From Methanobacteriota archaeon (GTDB lineage Archaea; Thermoplasmatota; Thermoplasmata; UBA10834): a stretch of DNA of 48,669 bases. How positions within the stretch are numbered: the first letter of the stretch is position 1; each line of letters opens with the position of its first letter. Location of the stretch: the NCBI GenBank assembly GCA_020725925.1, contig DYTN01000002.1, positions 108,993-157,661 on the forward strand. The letters run 5' to 3'. Of the stretch, positions 1 to 7,745 are shown one piece after another. The notes beneath the pieces were generated by a model, which was given only the letters and a program-made list of their open reading frames with translations, searched no databases and had not been told where the DNA came from. Made by a program: the position numbers and the translations under genes.

Positions 1-644
1 AATGTGAACTTGGTCGCCTTGTCCATGGCGATGACGCTCTTGGGGTCCAGCCGCCGGGGCGTCCCGAACAGCGTCGGCTTTCGATACGCGAGCACCTCCC
101 AAGTGCGGTCCCGCGGCCTCCAGGCCATGGCCGCGGCAGCGCCCACAACCCCCCTTCCCTGCTTGAACTTCCTCCAGACCGCTCCGGACCGCCTGAGCGC
201 TGCCTCCGCATCCCTGATGGGCACTATCTCCCGCACGGTCCTCCAATAGAGGGACGGAGCAGGTCTCTTGAGCGAGACGGCGACGCCCGGGTTGGTCTTC
301 TCGCACCCGAACTGGGCGACATCCCGGAGCACGGCCGATGCCCTCTCCAGGATCTCCTCGGAGTCGCATGGACGCCCATCTGGATAGCACTTCACTTCTC
401 TTGAGGACACCGACCCGCACACCTCCGGCTCTCCGGAACCCTCGCCCAGGCTCAGGCAGATCGCGGCGTTCCCCCTCGTCTTCCACGGTATGTTGGGGTT
501 GAGGCGGACCAGCCTGGGCAGGCCGATGAGGTCGTAGTCCGAGAACTCCTCGACCATGAGGGCGGCCACGTATGTCGTGCACATGGCGCTCGGGGAGTCC
601 GTGTCGTCGAAGGCTAGCAGCGTTCCAGGCACGGTCATGGCCAT
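1..644 (-). CDS. tiaS: tRNA(Ile2) 2-agmatinylcytidine synthetase TiaS, N-terminal part
   Basis: TiaS attaches agmatine to C34 of the AUA-reading tRNA-Ile, an archaeal-specific modification that lets the tRNA read AUA as isoleucine. Reverse-strand translation from the ATG at 644 gives the family's N-terminal kinase-like signature: FDDTDSP at about residues 12-18, then a conserved stretch with LVRLNPNIPWKTRGNAA at about 43-59. About 214 codons are present; the OB-fold and zinc-ribbon C-terminal part lies beyond the window. A second ATG two codons in (638) is possible. It starts 24 bp after the OB-fold gene at 669-1331, so the two look co-transcribed. Identification rests on the very distinctive N-terminal motifs. 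Confidence 0.9.
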   Translation of the reverse strand, partial: MAMTVPGTLLAFDDTDSPSAMCTTYVAALMVEEFSDYDLIGLPRLVRLNPNIPWKTRGNAAICLSLGEGSGEPEVCGSVSSREVKCYPDGRPCDSEEILERASAVLRDVAQFGCEKTNPGVAVSLKRPAPSLYWRTVREIVPIRDAEAALRRSGAVWRKFKQGRGVVGAAAAMAWRPRDRTWEVLAYRKPTLFGTPRRLDPKSVIAMDKATKFT

Positions 645-668
645 CGCGGGGCTCCCTGAAAAGAGTTG

Positions 669-1331
669 TCATCGCGACCAGGGCAGGACCTGCTCCGCAT
701 CGAGCAGGAGGGAGAACGATGCCGAGTCGAAGACGAGCACGCCCTGGACGAGGACCGTACGCCCGGCCAACTGTGATATCGCGTCGTCTCGGCTGGCGAC
801 GCGGATGCTATGCTCGAGGTCGTGGTCGAAGAGCCTCAGCGAGGCCGGTCCATCCTCGACGAGGACGCCGACGACCCTTACCGGGTCGCCCTCGAAGAAC
901 CTCCAGTTGGACGCTAGGAGCTCAAGCGAGAGGACCAGCTCCGACGGTCGCACGATCGAGACATCGTCGCTGTTGGAGAACAGGACCGTCGAGTAGTTGG
1001 AGTGAGAGACCCTCCCGAGGACCTTCAGCTCGTCCCCGATCCGAGCTAGCGCGCTCGGGCGCGGGCGAACGCCCTGTAGGCAGACGACTTTGACCGTGGA
1101 GCCGAACTCGGGGTCCACCAGCAGCAGGCTCTCCGCACCGCTGTCGTGGACTTTGAGGTCCGCGAGAAGGCCGACCACGGCAACGAGCTGGCCTTCGTCC
1201 ATGAGGTGAACCTGGCCAATCGGCACGATAGGCGTGTCCGCTGAGAGCGAGAGGACTATCATGAGGGCGAGAAGTGCCGCGAAGAAGATGGCGAGGACGC
1301 GATGGTCAGGGATTCTTGCGCGCATCGACAT
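669..1331 (-). CDS. membrane-anchored tandem OB-fold protein
   Basis: A 220-residue protein with an N-terminal hydrophobic helix (about residues 12-32) followed by two beta-rich segments, each with the look of an OB-fold (about 40-120 and 122-218), e.g. EGQLVAVVGLLADLKVHDS and DPVRVVGVLVEDGPASLRLF. OB-folds of this type usually bind nucleic acid, but an N-terminal membrane anchor would put them on a membrane surface. It lies directly upstream of tiaS, itself an OB-fold tRNA enzyme, in a likely operon. No catalytic residues are evident. A role in RNA or DNA binding is inference; the fold call is by pattern only. Confidence 0.55.
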   Translation of the reverse strand: MSMRARIPDHRVLAIFFAALLALMIVLSLSADTPIVPIGQVHLMDEGQLVAVVGLLADLKVHDSGAESLLLVDPEFGSTVKVVCLQGVRPRPSALARIGDELKVLGRVSHSNYSTVLFSNSDDVSIVRPSELVLSLELLASNWRFFEGDPVRVVGVLVEDGPASLRLFDHDLEHSIRVASRDDAISQLAGRTVLVQGVLVFDSASFSLLLDAEQVLPWSR

Positions 1332-1333
1332 TG

Positions 1334-1374
1334 CATGATGAGATCATGGCAAGCTGGCTGCGGCTACATGTAGC
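1334..1374. promoter_or_regulatory. two palindromes in a divergent promoter region
   Basis: The 59-bp gap between the divergent genes at 669-1331 and 1391-1831 holds CATGAT-GAG-ATCATG (1334-1348) and a perfect 12-bp palindrome GCTACATGTAGC (1363-1374). Both are candidate operators; no clear TATA box stands out. Confidence 0.4.
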
Positions 1375-1390
1375 GTACGGGCCCGGCGGG

Positions 1391-1831
1391 ATGGCAAATC
1401 ATTTTAACACGGTCCCAGTATTCGGTGCGGAGGATGAAAGCCTGTCGAAGTCGATCCTGACTGAGTACAGGCTCGAGCTGGGGAGCTTCTTCAGCCTGGC
1501 TTTCGGAGTCCTCACGCTCATCGGGACTGTCGGCCTGTACATGGACCTGGGCAATGAGCTGCCGTCGGCAATCTCGTTCCTGGAGGACCTCGCTACGCCG
1601 TTCGGCAACTGGGTGGCGTGGATCGTGGTGGTAGGCCCTATCGGACTCGTCGTGTGCGTGTGGTGGGTCTACGACTACGTGAGAAAGACGCGGGAGCTCG
1701 CGGAGCTGATAGACACACCTAGCAAGGCGAAGTTCGTCAGGAACCTGGACGACATCGAATACCTTGCCTGGAGCCTCCCGCAGAGATTCGAGGACAAGGT
1801 ATTGGCGAAGAAGAAGGAGTTCAAGCTCTGA
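1391..1831 (+). CDS. two-TM membrane protein, unknown function
   Basis: Translation from the ATG at 1391 gives 146 residues starting MANHFNTVPVFG. The longer in-frame upstream reading crosses the divergent promoter region and is unlikely. Two hydrophobic helices lie at about residues 31-50 (FFSLAFGVLTLIGTVGLYM) and 74-95 (VAWIVVVGPIGLVVCVWW), with a charged C-terminal helical region rich in Lys and Glu that is probably cytoplasmic. It resembles small archaeal membrane proteins of unknown function (possibly the DUF3198 type, not verified). It is convergent with hflX, whose stop codon lies 6 bp away. I cannot assign a function. Confidence 0.6.
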   Translation: MANHFNTVPVFGAEDESLSKSILTEYRLELGSFFSLAFGVLTLIGTVGLYMDLGNELPSAISFLEDLATPFGNWVAWIVVVGPIGLVVCVWWVYDYVRKTRELAELIDTPSKAKFVRNLDDIEYLAWSLPQRFEDKVLAKKKEFKL

Positions 1832-1837
1832 CCGCCC

Positions 1838-3160
1838 CTACGGCAGGGGGGCCCCTTCGCTTCCGGTGGAGTCGCGTGCTTGTTCAGAGGTGCCGTTAGA
1901 GGCTATGGAGCGGCCCGTCGTGTTCATTGCCCCCACGGTTCCCAACCACCCAATGATCCTGTCCATGTCTTCACGTCGGCAGCGAATGAAGATTCTGGAC
2001 GACTTGCCTACTACTTGCTCTTGAACCTCAGATATGGAGCGGAGCCGTGACAGGAGCGAGTAGGATTCGTTCGTCATTGGGATTGTTGCGCTAATCTCGC
2101 AATCGAAGTTCCTGACCTTGGCAATCCGTTCTCTCAGGCGATCCAGGCCTTCCTCTGATTTCGCGGACGTCATGAACAGCTCATAGTCGCCGATTGTCTT
2201 CTTCACGGCAGCGGTGACGGACTCCATGCGTCCCTGTGACAGCAGATCCACTTTGTTCCCAATCACGGCTATGGTCCTGTTCTCGACTCGGGGCTGAAGA
2301 ACGCTCAAAGAGGTCGCCAACTTCTGATTGATAATCTCCTCATCTTCACTTGCATCAAGTACAAGCAGGATCAAATCAGCATAGAATATCTCCTCGAGAG
2401 TCGAGTTGAATGCATTGACAAGGTCCGGCGGGAGGTCCTTGATGAAGCCCACGGTATCTGTCATAAGGATTGTCCCCTTGATTCCTTTCACTTTCCTCGT
2501 AGTAGTAGATAACGTGGAGAAGAGTCGATCGTTCACAAGCACATCCGACTCGCATAGTTTGTTCATCAGAGCGGACTTGCCCGCGTTCGTGTAGCCTGCG
2601 AGGGACACCAGTGAATATCCTTTTTCACGCCTTTTCCTCCTAGTTATCTCTCGTTGTCTCGAGAGTTCCAGAAGACCCTGCTCGATTCTCCTCGCGTGAG
2701 TCTTTGCGTGCTCGAAGTACACGTCCGTGGCATAGCCTCCACCTGCCAGGAACCCCGGCCTGTTTTTACTCTTCGCCTTGTGTATCCACTCTCTCAGGAA
2801 CGGTAACTCATACCTCAGCTTGGCGAGGGTTACCTGGGCGATCGCCTCGGGAGTGTGAGCATGATCCGCAAAGATTCGCAGTATTACGCCTGGACGATCG
2901 ACGCACTCTTTCTGAAACTTCATTTCGAGGAAGTGGTGCTGAGATGGCCTGAGAACACCACTCACCACGATGAGGTCAATCTCGAGTTCCTCCAGTTCCT
3001 GAAAGACCTCATCGATCTTGCCAGGCCCGAGGAAGCTGGCTTTATGAGGCCTTTCCCGCCTCTGAACGAATTCTCTCATCACTCGGACTCCGAGCGTATC
3101 GAGGAGCGCCTTCATCTCATCGGTATCCTCGGCCAGCGAGAAGATCACACATCTCTTCAT
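1838..3160 (-). CDS. hflX: GTPase HflX
   Basis: HflX is a ribosome-associated GTPase that helps rescue or split stalled ribosomes under stress. The N-terminal HflX domain includes KASFLGPGKIDEV and the Gly-rich turn PGFLAGGGYATDVYF. A G domain follows with G1 GYTNAGKSALMN, G3 DTVGF, G4 NKVD and G5 SAK. I prefer the ATG at 3160 (MKRCVIFSL), because a TTAAT-like box lies about 30 bp upstream; a TTG at 3205 would add 15 residues. Codon use is visibly less GC-biased than in flanking genes, so the gene may have been acquired or be evolving differently. The C-terminus ends in a short low-complexity Ser/Gly tail. Confidence 0.92.
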   Translation of the reverse strand: MKRCVIFSLAEDTDEMKALLDTLGVRVMREFVQRRERPHKASFLGPGKIDEVFQELEELEIDLIVVSGVLRPSQHHFLEMKFQKECVDRPGVILRIFADHAHTPEAIAQVTLAKLRYELPFLREWIHKAKSKNRPGFLAGGGYATDVYFEHAKTHARRIEQGLLELSRQREITRRKRREKGYSLVSLAGYTNAGKSALMNKLCESDVLVNDRLFSTLSTTTRKVKGIKGTILMTDTVGFIKDLPPDLVNAFNSTLEEIFYADLILLVLDASEDEEIINQKLATSLSVLQPRVENRTIAVIGNKVDLLSQGRMESVTAAVKKTIGDYELFMTSAKSEEGLDRLRERIAKVRNFDCEISATIPMTNESYSLLSRLRSISEVQEQVVGKSSRIFIRCRREDMDRIIGWLGTVGAMNTTGRSIASNGTSEQARDSTGSEGAPLP

Positions 3161-3235
3161 AGATCCAACGTGCTTAGGGTCTGCGAGGATTAATTGGTTT
3201 GTCAACGATTTCCAGCGATTTCACCCTCTCCAGAA

Positions 3236-3253
3236 CCTACGTTTCCGTTGAAC
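3236..3253 (-). promoter_or_regulatory. ORB-like element A
   Basis: On the minus strand this reads GTTCAACGGAAACGTAGG. The GGAAACGTAGG half matches the archaeal ORB core (GGAAACGAAGG) at 10 of 11 positions, but the terminal G-string is short. It is oriented opposite to elements B and C, giving the inverted arrangement common at archaeal origins. Confidence 0.5.
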
Positions 3254-3290
3254 GTGCCTCCGCGCTCGCCCACACCCGCCTCCCGGGAGC

Positions 3291-3312
3291 GTTTCCATCG
3301 GAAAGAAAGGGG
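3291..3312 (+). promoter_or_regulatory. ORB-like element B
   Basis: Reads TTTCCATCGGAAAGAAAGGG from 3292, with one more G before T at 3313. It keeps the TTCCA...GGAAA dyad and the GGGG string recognised by the Orc1/Cdc6 winged helix and AAA+ domains. It is followed by CCCCCTTTCC, which makes a larger inverted repeat. Confidence 0.6.
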
Positions 3313-3508
3313 TCCCCCTTTCCAGAGCGCCCTTCACGCACGCTTCATTTATTATTCGGAGGACGACATTTTCCCGTTTCCCTGGCCTGCATTATTCATC
3401 GAAATTCCCGGGCTGTAGGAAAAATGATTCCTTGCGATAAAATTAACGCTTAAGTAGAATCTACTGCATTCCCTCCTTCCCTCAATTTCACGTGGATTCC
3501 GTGAGCGG

Positions 3509-3530
3509 CTTCCATAGGAAACCAAGGGGA
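3509..3530 (+). promoter_or_regulatory. ORB-like element C
   Basis: Reads TTCCATAGGAAACCAAGGGG from 3510. This is the best match to the ORB pattern TTCCAGTGGAAACGAAGGGG (16 of 20). It sits about 36 bp before the orc1 start codon, so Orc1 binding here could also control its own promoter. Confidence 0.62.
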
Positions 3531-3565
3531 AGGGAAGGAGCCTTTTTGCTTCTGCGGGGGGCGTG

Positions 3566-4801
3566 ATGCAGGACACGATATTCCAGCAGTACATCAGAAC
3601 GAAGTCCGTGTTCAAGGGAGACAGGGATGTCCTCAGGCCATCGTACATCCCCGACTTCCTCCCGCACAGGGAGGAGCAGATACAGCAGCTGGCATCCATC
3701 CTCGTGACCGCCCTCGAAGGGGAGAGGCCGTCCAACGTGCTCCTGTTCGGCAAGACGGGCACGGGAAAGACGGCATCGATGAAGTACATCGGCAAGGAGA
3801 TCGAGCGCGCCGACTCCGGCCTGAACAAAGTCCAATTCATCTACATGAACTGCGAGGTCGTTGACACGCAATACGGCGTCCTGCAGAACATCGGGAACAG
3901 GTTCATCGAGAACTTCGAGGAGCGCATTCCCTTCACTGGGTGGAGCACGGAGCGGGTCTACAACATCCTCAGGGAGAAGATCGACGACGAGAAGCGCGTG
4001 ATCGTGATCGCGTTGGACGAGATCGACCAGCTCGTGGCAAAGAGCGGGGACGACGTCCTGTACCACCTGTGCAGGATCAACGACGACCTGAAGAACGCGA
4101 AGGTGAGCGTGATAGGCATCTCGAACGACCTGCGGTTCATGGAGTTCCTGGACCCACGGGTCAAGAGCTCCCTCAGCGAGGAGAAGATGGTCTTCCCGCC
4201 GTACAACGCCGAGCAGCTCAAGGACATCCTGCAGCAGAGGAGCAAGCTCGTGTTCGAGGACAGCGTGCTCGAGTCGTCCGTCATACCGCTCTGCGCCGCG
4301 CTCGCAGCGCAAGAGCACGGGGACGCGAGGCGCGCGCTCGACCTTCTCAGGGTCGCAGCTGAGATCGCGGAGCGCAACCACGCCCCTGTGGTCACCGAGT
4401 CGGACGTTGTCAAGGCGAAGAACAAGATCGAGCTAGACTGCGTCACGGAGGCGATACGCACGCTCCCGCTCCAGTCCAAGCTCGTGCTCATGGGCGTCCT
4501 CATGAACCACGACCGCGGCGACGGGAAGCTCACGACGGGCGACTTGTATGAGACCTACAAGGAGCTGTGCCAGTCCACCTCAATGGCCATCCTGACCCAG
4601 AGGAGGATCACCGACCTGATCTCAGAGCTCGACATGCTCGGTATCATACACGCTCGGGTGAAGTCCTTCGGCAGAGGGGGGAGGACGAAGGAGATAGAGC
4701 CCAGCGTGCCGGTGGTGGAAGCGAGGAAGATACTCGAAGAGGACGAGATCCTCAGCCAGCTGAGGAACTACAAGCTGCGCTACCAGACCACCCTGATGTG
4801 A
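3566..4801 (+). CDS. cdc6: origin recognition / replication initiator Orc1/Cdc6
   Basis: Archaeal Orc1/Cdc6 binds ORBs and loads MCM helicase. The AAA+ domain shows Walker A GKTGTGKT (about residues 63-70), Walker B ALDEID (about 148-153), sensor 1 GISND and sensor 2 GDARRALDLL. A C-terminal winged helix follows (about 300-390, including ITDLISELDMLGIIHARV). Length (411 residues) is typical. A GTG immediately precedes the ATG at 3566; a G-rich run (3556-3561) is the only ribosome-binding candidate. The gene is next to its probable origin and convergent with the signal peptidase gene, 2 bp apart. Confidence 0.95.
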   Translation: MQDTIFQQYIRTKSVFKGDRDVLRPSYIPDFLPHREEQIQQLASILVTALEGERPSNVLLFGKTGTGKTASMKYIGKEIERADSGLNKVQFIYMNCEVVDTQYGVLQNIGNRFIENFEERIPFTGWSTERVYNILREKIDDEKRVIVIALDEIDQLVAKSGDDVLYHLCRINDDLKNAKVSVIGISNDLRFMEFLDPRVKSSLSEEKMVFPPYNAEQLKDILQQRSKLVFEDSVLESSVIPLCAALAAQEHGDARRALDLLRVAAEIAERNHAPVVTESDVVKAKNKIELDCVTEAIRTLPLQSKLVLMGVLMNHDRGDGKLTTGDLYETYKELCQSTSMAILTQRRITDLISELDMLGIIHARVKSFGRGGRTKEIEPSVPVVEARKILEEDEILSQLRNYKLRYQTTLM

Positions 4802-4803
4802 GT

Positions 4804-5760
4804 CTACGGCCGCGGCGGCTTCTCAGGGGCAGTTCGGGCTTCCTCCCTCTCCACCTTTTTCCATTCCTCAACCAGGACCTGGTCGTCGCCCTGGGGTTCC
4901 TGCGCTCGAGCCCGCTTCTTCCTCTCCAGGACCTTCTTCTCCCTGAAGGTGAGCGCGAGGTCCACCAGTATGGGCGCGACGATGATCACTATTATCGAGA
5001 TCCAGAGATTACGCACGCTGTTCTCCGGTGCGGGGTTGCCGAGCGAGTCCGTCGACCAGAGCTTCAGCAGGCCAAACCATGGTATCTCTCCCCTGGCCTT
5101 GCCGACCACCCAGGAGATGTCCACCGGGCCAGCGCCAGAATAGGACTGGTCAGTCGCGCTGTTTTGGTCCCCCTTGGTGATGAACCCGCTCCTGTGAGAC
5201 GAGATCATGCCACCGATGTCTATCACGACGTTCTGCCCGGTCCAGCCGACGTTGTAGATCGTGACCGTGCTCGTCAGGTGGTCCCAGGTATCGGACGGGT
5301 CCGACGCGTCCCATTTGTCAGGCACGGGCCTGAGCGACTCTGAGCTGTAGCTGGTATTCACCGCATCGTACTCGAGGTAGACGATCGCCCTGTGTATGAT
5401 CGGCGTGGTGGCATCGGACCCTCCCCGCTTGTAGATGACGACATCTCCGTAGTCGCCGTAGGTCTTGTGTCCCGACGCCACGCCGTCCATGTAGGTCTCG
5501 ACCTCGGAGGCCGCATCGACATCCTTCACGAGAACGAGGTCGCCGGTATCTATCGTGCCTATGGAGCTGAGGTTGTCATCCCCGTGCATCATGCTGTCCG
5601 ACTCGACGACGACGAGAGGCGGCCAGAGGCCGGTGTAGGCGTACATCGTGAGCAGTACCAGGACAACGAAGACGAGGGCGATCCCCGCATCCCTGAGGAA
5701 CAGCATCGCCCCGCTGCGCCTCTTCGGCTTCGTGCCAGTCTTCCCTTCTTCCTCGGCCAC
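4804..5760 (-). CDS. signal peptidase I, archaeal/ER type (S26B)
   Basis: Cleaves Sec signal peptides at the outer face of the membrane. A TM helix (about residues 22-43) is followed by the catalytic Ser motif VESDSMMHG, by the catalytic His in PIIHRAIV (His replaces the bacterial Lys, as in ER and archaeal enzymes), and by the Asp motif TKGDQNSATDQ. A second TM helix lies near the C-terminus (about 265-285), followed by a charged tail. An A/T-rich TATA box on the minus strand (5782-5789) puts the transcript start at about 5760, so I choose the GTG there (leaderless); a GTG at 5781 would add seven residues. Confidence 0.92.
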   Translation of the reverse strand: MAEEEGKTGTKPKRRSGAMLFLRDAGIALVFVVLVLLTMYAYTGLWPPLVVVESDSMMHGDDNLSSIGTIDTGDLVLVKDVDAASEVETYMDGVASGHKTYGDYGDVVIYKRGGSDATTPIIHRAIVYLEYDAVNTSYSSESLRPVPDKWDASDPSDTWDHLTSTVTIYNVGWTGQNVVIDIGGMISSHRSGFITKGDQNSATDQSYSGAGPVDISWVVGKARGEIPWFGLLKLWSTDSLGNPAPENSVRNLWISIIVIIVAPILVDLALTFREKKVLERKKRARAQEPQGDDQVLVEEWKKVEREEARTAPEKPPRP

Positions 5761-5781
5761 GCCGCTTACAGCGAAAGCCAC

Positions 5782-5789
5782 CTATAAAA
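5782..5789 (-). promoter_or_regulatory. TATA box of the signal peptidase gene
   Basis: TTTTATAG on the minus strand, centred about 26 bp before the GTG at 5760. The spacing fits a leaderless transcript. Confidence 0.5.
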
Positions 5790-5815
5790 TGCATATGGTC
5801 CAGGGATGTACGCGT

Positions 5816-6763
5816 TCATCCCTGGGTGAATATGTAGTTCTTGATGCCCTTCTTCGTGAGGTTGACAAGAGCGCCCCTGAGTATGCCCTCGCCGTACTCG
5901 CTCCCCGGGTTGAGGCAGAGGGTCTTGCCGAGATAGGTGAACGCCTTCGACTCGTGTATGTGCCCGTGGAGCCCGAGCATGGGCTGGTACCTCGTGATGG
6001 TGTTCCTGACGGCCTTGCTCCCGGCGGAAATCATGACAAGCTGTCCGCCAGATGTGACGGCCTTCATCTTGTCGTCCAGCTTGGCTGCCGGGTCGAGAGG
6101 CGTGTCGATCGGCGGGCAGTGAAGGTTGAACACGCAGCTGGCCATGTCCCTCACCTTCGCGGCCATCGTGTCGATCTTCTTCTCCAACTCCTCCTCCGAA
6201 GTCTCACGAGGGCTGTTCCAGGGGGTCCTGTTGCTCCAGCCGCTGGAGATTATCTCGTGGTGTTCGTCGAGGTCGACGACCTTGTCCTCGGGGTTGACCA
6301 CGTACTTGGAACGGCTCAACACTTCGTCGATGACGAACCTGTCATCGTTTCCCGGAGTGATGAAGCACCTCACGCCTTTCGGCTTCAGTCTCTCCTCGGC
6401 AATGGCCATCCAGCGCTCCATCGTCTCGCCCATGAGCCTCGTGAACAGCTGGTCGACCTTCTCCTTCGAGGCGTTGAGCTCCTCCATCTCCTTCTTGTTC
6501 GTCAGGTAAGGATAATAGCCCGAGTAGCGCGTGTTCTTGATGAGCTCGTCGACCTCCTTCTTCGTCCTGAGGGTCTTGACCTCGCCGACGTAGTCCACGA
6601 CGTACGATCCGTCTGGCTGCTCGACCAGGGGCACGATCATCTTGCCCGTCACGTCCCCTCCGAGGATCAGCACGTCCGCGTCGTAGAATGCGGCCGCGTT
6701 CACGAACTTCATGAAACATCTTTCTGAGCCGTGCACGTCCGTCGTGAAATATACCAGCGTCAC
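5816..6763 (-). CDS. calcineurin-like metallophosphoesterase
   Basis: A binuclear-metal phosphoesterase of unknown substrate. The five family motifs are in order: DVHG (residues 9-12), GGDVTG (35-40), GNDD (about 140), HCPP (about 217) and GHIHES (about 264-269). The 315-residue length and the long insertion between motifs 2 and 3 (about residues 55-130, helical and Lys/Glu-rich) differ from small phosphodiesterases. Start is a GTG with an upstream AAGGTG. It lies just upstream of the signal peptidase gene on the same strand, but that gene has its own TATA box. Substrate could be a nucleotide or phosphoprotein; nothing visible decides this. Confidence 0.85.
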   Translation of the reverse strand: MTLVYFTTDVHGSERCFMKFVNAAAFYDADVLILGGDVTGKMIVPLVEQPDGSYVVDYVGEVKTLRTKKEVDELIKNTRYSGYYPYLTNKKEMEELNASKEKVDQLFTRLMGETMERWMAIAEERLKPKGVRCFITPGNDDRFVIDEVLSRSKYVVNPEDKVVDLDEHHEIISSGWSNRTPWNSPRETSEEELEKKIDTMAAKVRDMASCVFNLHCPPIDTPLDPAAKLDDKMKAVTSGGQLVMISAGSKAVRNTITRYQPMLGLHGHIHESKAFTYLGKTLCLNPGSEYGEGILRGALVNLTKKGIKNYIFTQG

Positions 6764-6779
6764 TCACAGCACCTTTTGC

Positions 6780-6796
6780 AGCATCCGGCGGATGCT
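6780..6796 (-). promoter_or_regulatory. hairpin upstream of the metallophosphoesterase gene
   Basis: AGCATCC-GGC-GGATGCT on the + strand is a perfect 7-bp stem with a 3-nt loop, 17 bp before the GTG start at 6763. It could be a 5'-leader structure or an operator. Confidence 0.4.
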
Positions 6797-6933
6797 ATTC
6801 TTCCCCGGCGAGGAAAGCGTTCGACCGATTAATGCCTTTTCCATGTACACAATACCAAGTCCGGGCGTCTGGCCTTGGCTGTGCGGTAGTCGAACGATAT
6901 CCATATGAGGCCTTCTCGAGCCCCCTCAGGGAC

Positions 6934-6963
6934 GATAAGTTGAAGAGCGTCGGCCGACTTATC
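6934..6963 (+). promoter_or_regulatory. inverted repeat before the nucleotidyltransferase gene
   Basis: GATAAGT (6934-6940) and ACTTATC (6957-6963) form a perfect 7-bp inverted repeat. Inside it lies the 10-bp palindrome GTCGGCCGAC (6949-6958). The end is 17 bp before the start codon at 6981, so it is a candidate operator or leader hairpin. The rest of the 217-bp gap shows nothing recognisable. Confidence 0.4.
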
Positions 6964-6980
6964 CCGCGCTGTTGTGCTAG

Positions 6981-7745
6981 ATGCACGAAGACATATTCGT
7001 GGCCGCTGACCAGATCCTCGAGGGCGCAAGGAGAAGGCAGATAACCGTTCGTCTGCTCGGGGGGATGGCCATTCGCATGCGGTGTCCGAAGGCGTCGGCA
7101 GACCCGGCCCTTGCGCGGAAGGTCCCCGACATCGACCTCATCACGCGGAAGAAGGATGTCAAGCTGCTCAAGGAGCTCATGACGGAAATCGGCGTCCAGC
7201 CCGTGAGCATGTTCAACGCGCTCCACGGCGACAGGAGGCTGCTCTTCACGGACCCGAAGCTCGGCCGACAGATCGACGTGTTCATAGAGCTCTTCGAGAT
7301 GTGCCACAAGTTCGACTTCATGAGACGGCTCTTGCTGGATGAGAGCACGCTGACCTTGGCCGACCTGCTGCTCACAAAGCTCCAGATAGTCGAGATCAAC
7401 GAGAAGGACTACAAGGACATCCTCTGCCTGTTCCTCGACCATCCGATGTCAGAGAAGGACGACAGGGAGAGCATCAACGCCGCGTACATTGCCGCCATCT
7501 GTTCAGAAGACTGGGGCATATGGAAGACCTTCACGAGGAACCTCGGCTGGGTGAGGGACTACGCACAGAAGATGCAGATCGACGACAGTTCCCGGGCCAC
7601 CCTGCTGTCCCGACTGGACGTCCTCCTCGAGCGGATCGAGGAAGAGCCCAAGAGCCTCAGGTGGAAGATGCGCTCCAAGGTCGGAGAGCGGGTCATGTGG
7701 TACGACACCCCTGACCGCGTCGGGAAGATCACGACCGATCAGTGA
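6981..7745 (+). CDS. nucleotidyltransferase-fold protein
   Basis: A 254-residue protein with the nucleotidyltransferase signature: LLGGMAIRMRCP (about residues 25-36) supplies the Gly-Gly loop, PDIDLIT (about 48-54) the paired Asp residues, and GRQIDVFIEL (about 88-97) the third Asp. These are the residues that hold the metals in MNT/AbiEii-like enzymes, so it is probably active. The C-terminal half is helical and does not match a family I know. No HEPN or other antitoxin partner is adjacent, which argues against a standard toxin-antitoxin pair. It is convergent with the MttB-family gene and overlaps its stop by 7 bp. Confidence 0.65.
   Translation: MHEDIFVAADQILEGARRRQITVRLLGGMAIRMRCPKASADPALARKVPDIDLITRKKDVKLLKELMTEIGVQPVSMFNALHGDRRLLFTDPKLGRQIDVFIELFEMCHKFDFMRRLLLDESTLTLADLLLTKLQIVEINEKDYKDILCLFLDHPMSEKDDRESINAAYIAAICSEDWGIWKTFTRNLGWVRDYAQKMQIDDSSRATLLSRLDVLLERIEEEPKSLRWKMRSKVGERVMWYDTPDRVGKITTDQ

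Larger units (their letters stand above)
3206..3562. other. candidate chromosomal replication origin (oriC)
   Basis: This is the only non-coding stretch over 300 bp. It lies directly upstream of orc1/cdc6, the usual site of archaeal origins. It holds two good origin recognition box (ORB)-like elements in + orientation (3291-3312, 3509-3530), one in - orientation (3236-3253) and a weak fourth half-match (3369-3386, - strand). Between them is A/T-rich DNA (about 3345-3375 and 3418-3468) that could serve as the unwinding element. An inverted repeat of G and C runs (GGAAAG...GGGGTCCCC...CTTTCC, 3300-3323) overlaps the central box. Assignment is by motif and position; strand-skew data are not available. 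Confidence 0.65.

Noticed and set aside
3206-3562. tRNA or small RNA gene in the longest intergenic gap
   Set aside because: No cloverleaf stems, no TPsiC-like GGTTCAAATCC box and no CCA-type end; the ORB-like boxes explain the conserved-looking G runs better.
5648-6727. Long plus-strand frame (about 359 codons) across the metallophosphoesterase region
   Set aside because: Antisense to a gene with all five phosphoesterase motifs; composition is biased and no family is recognisable.
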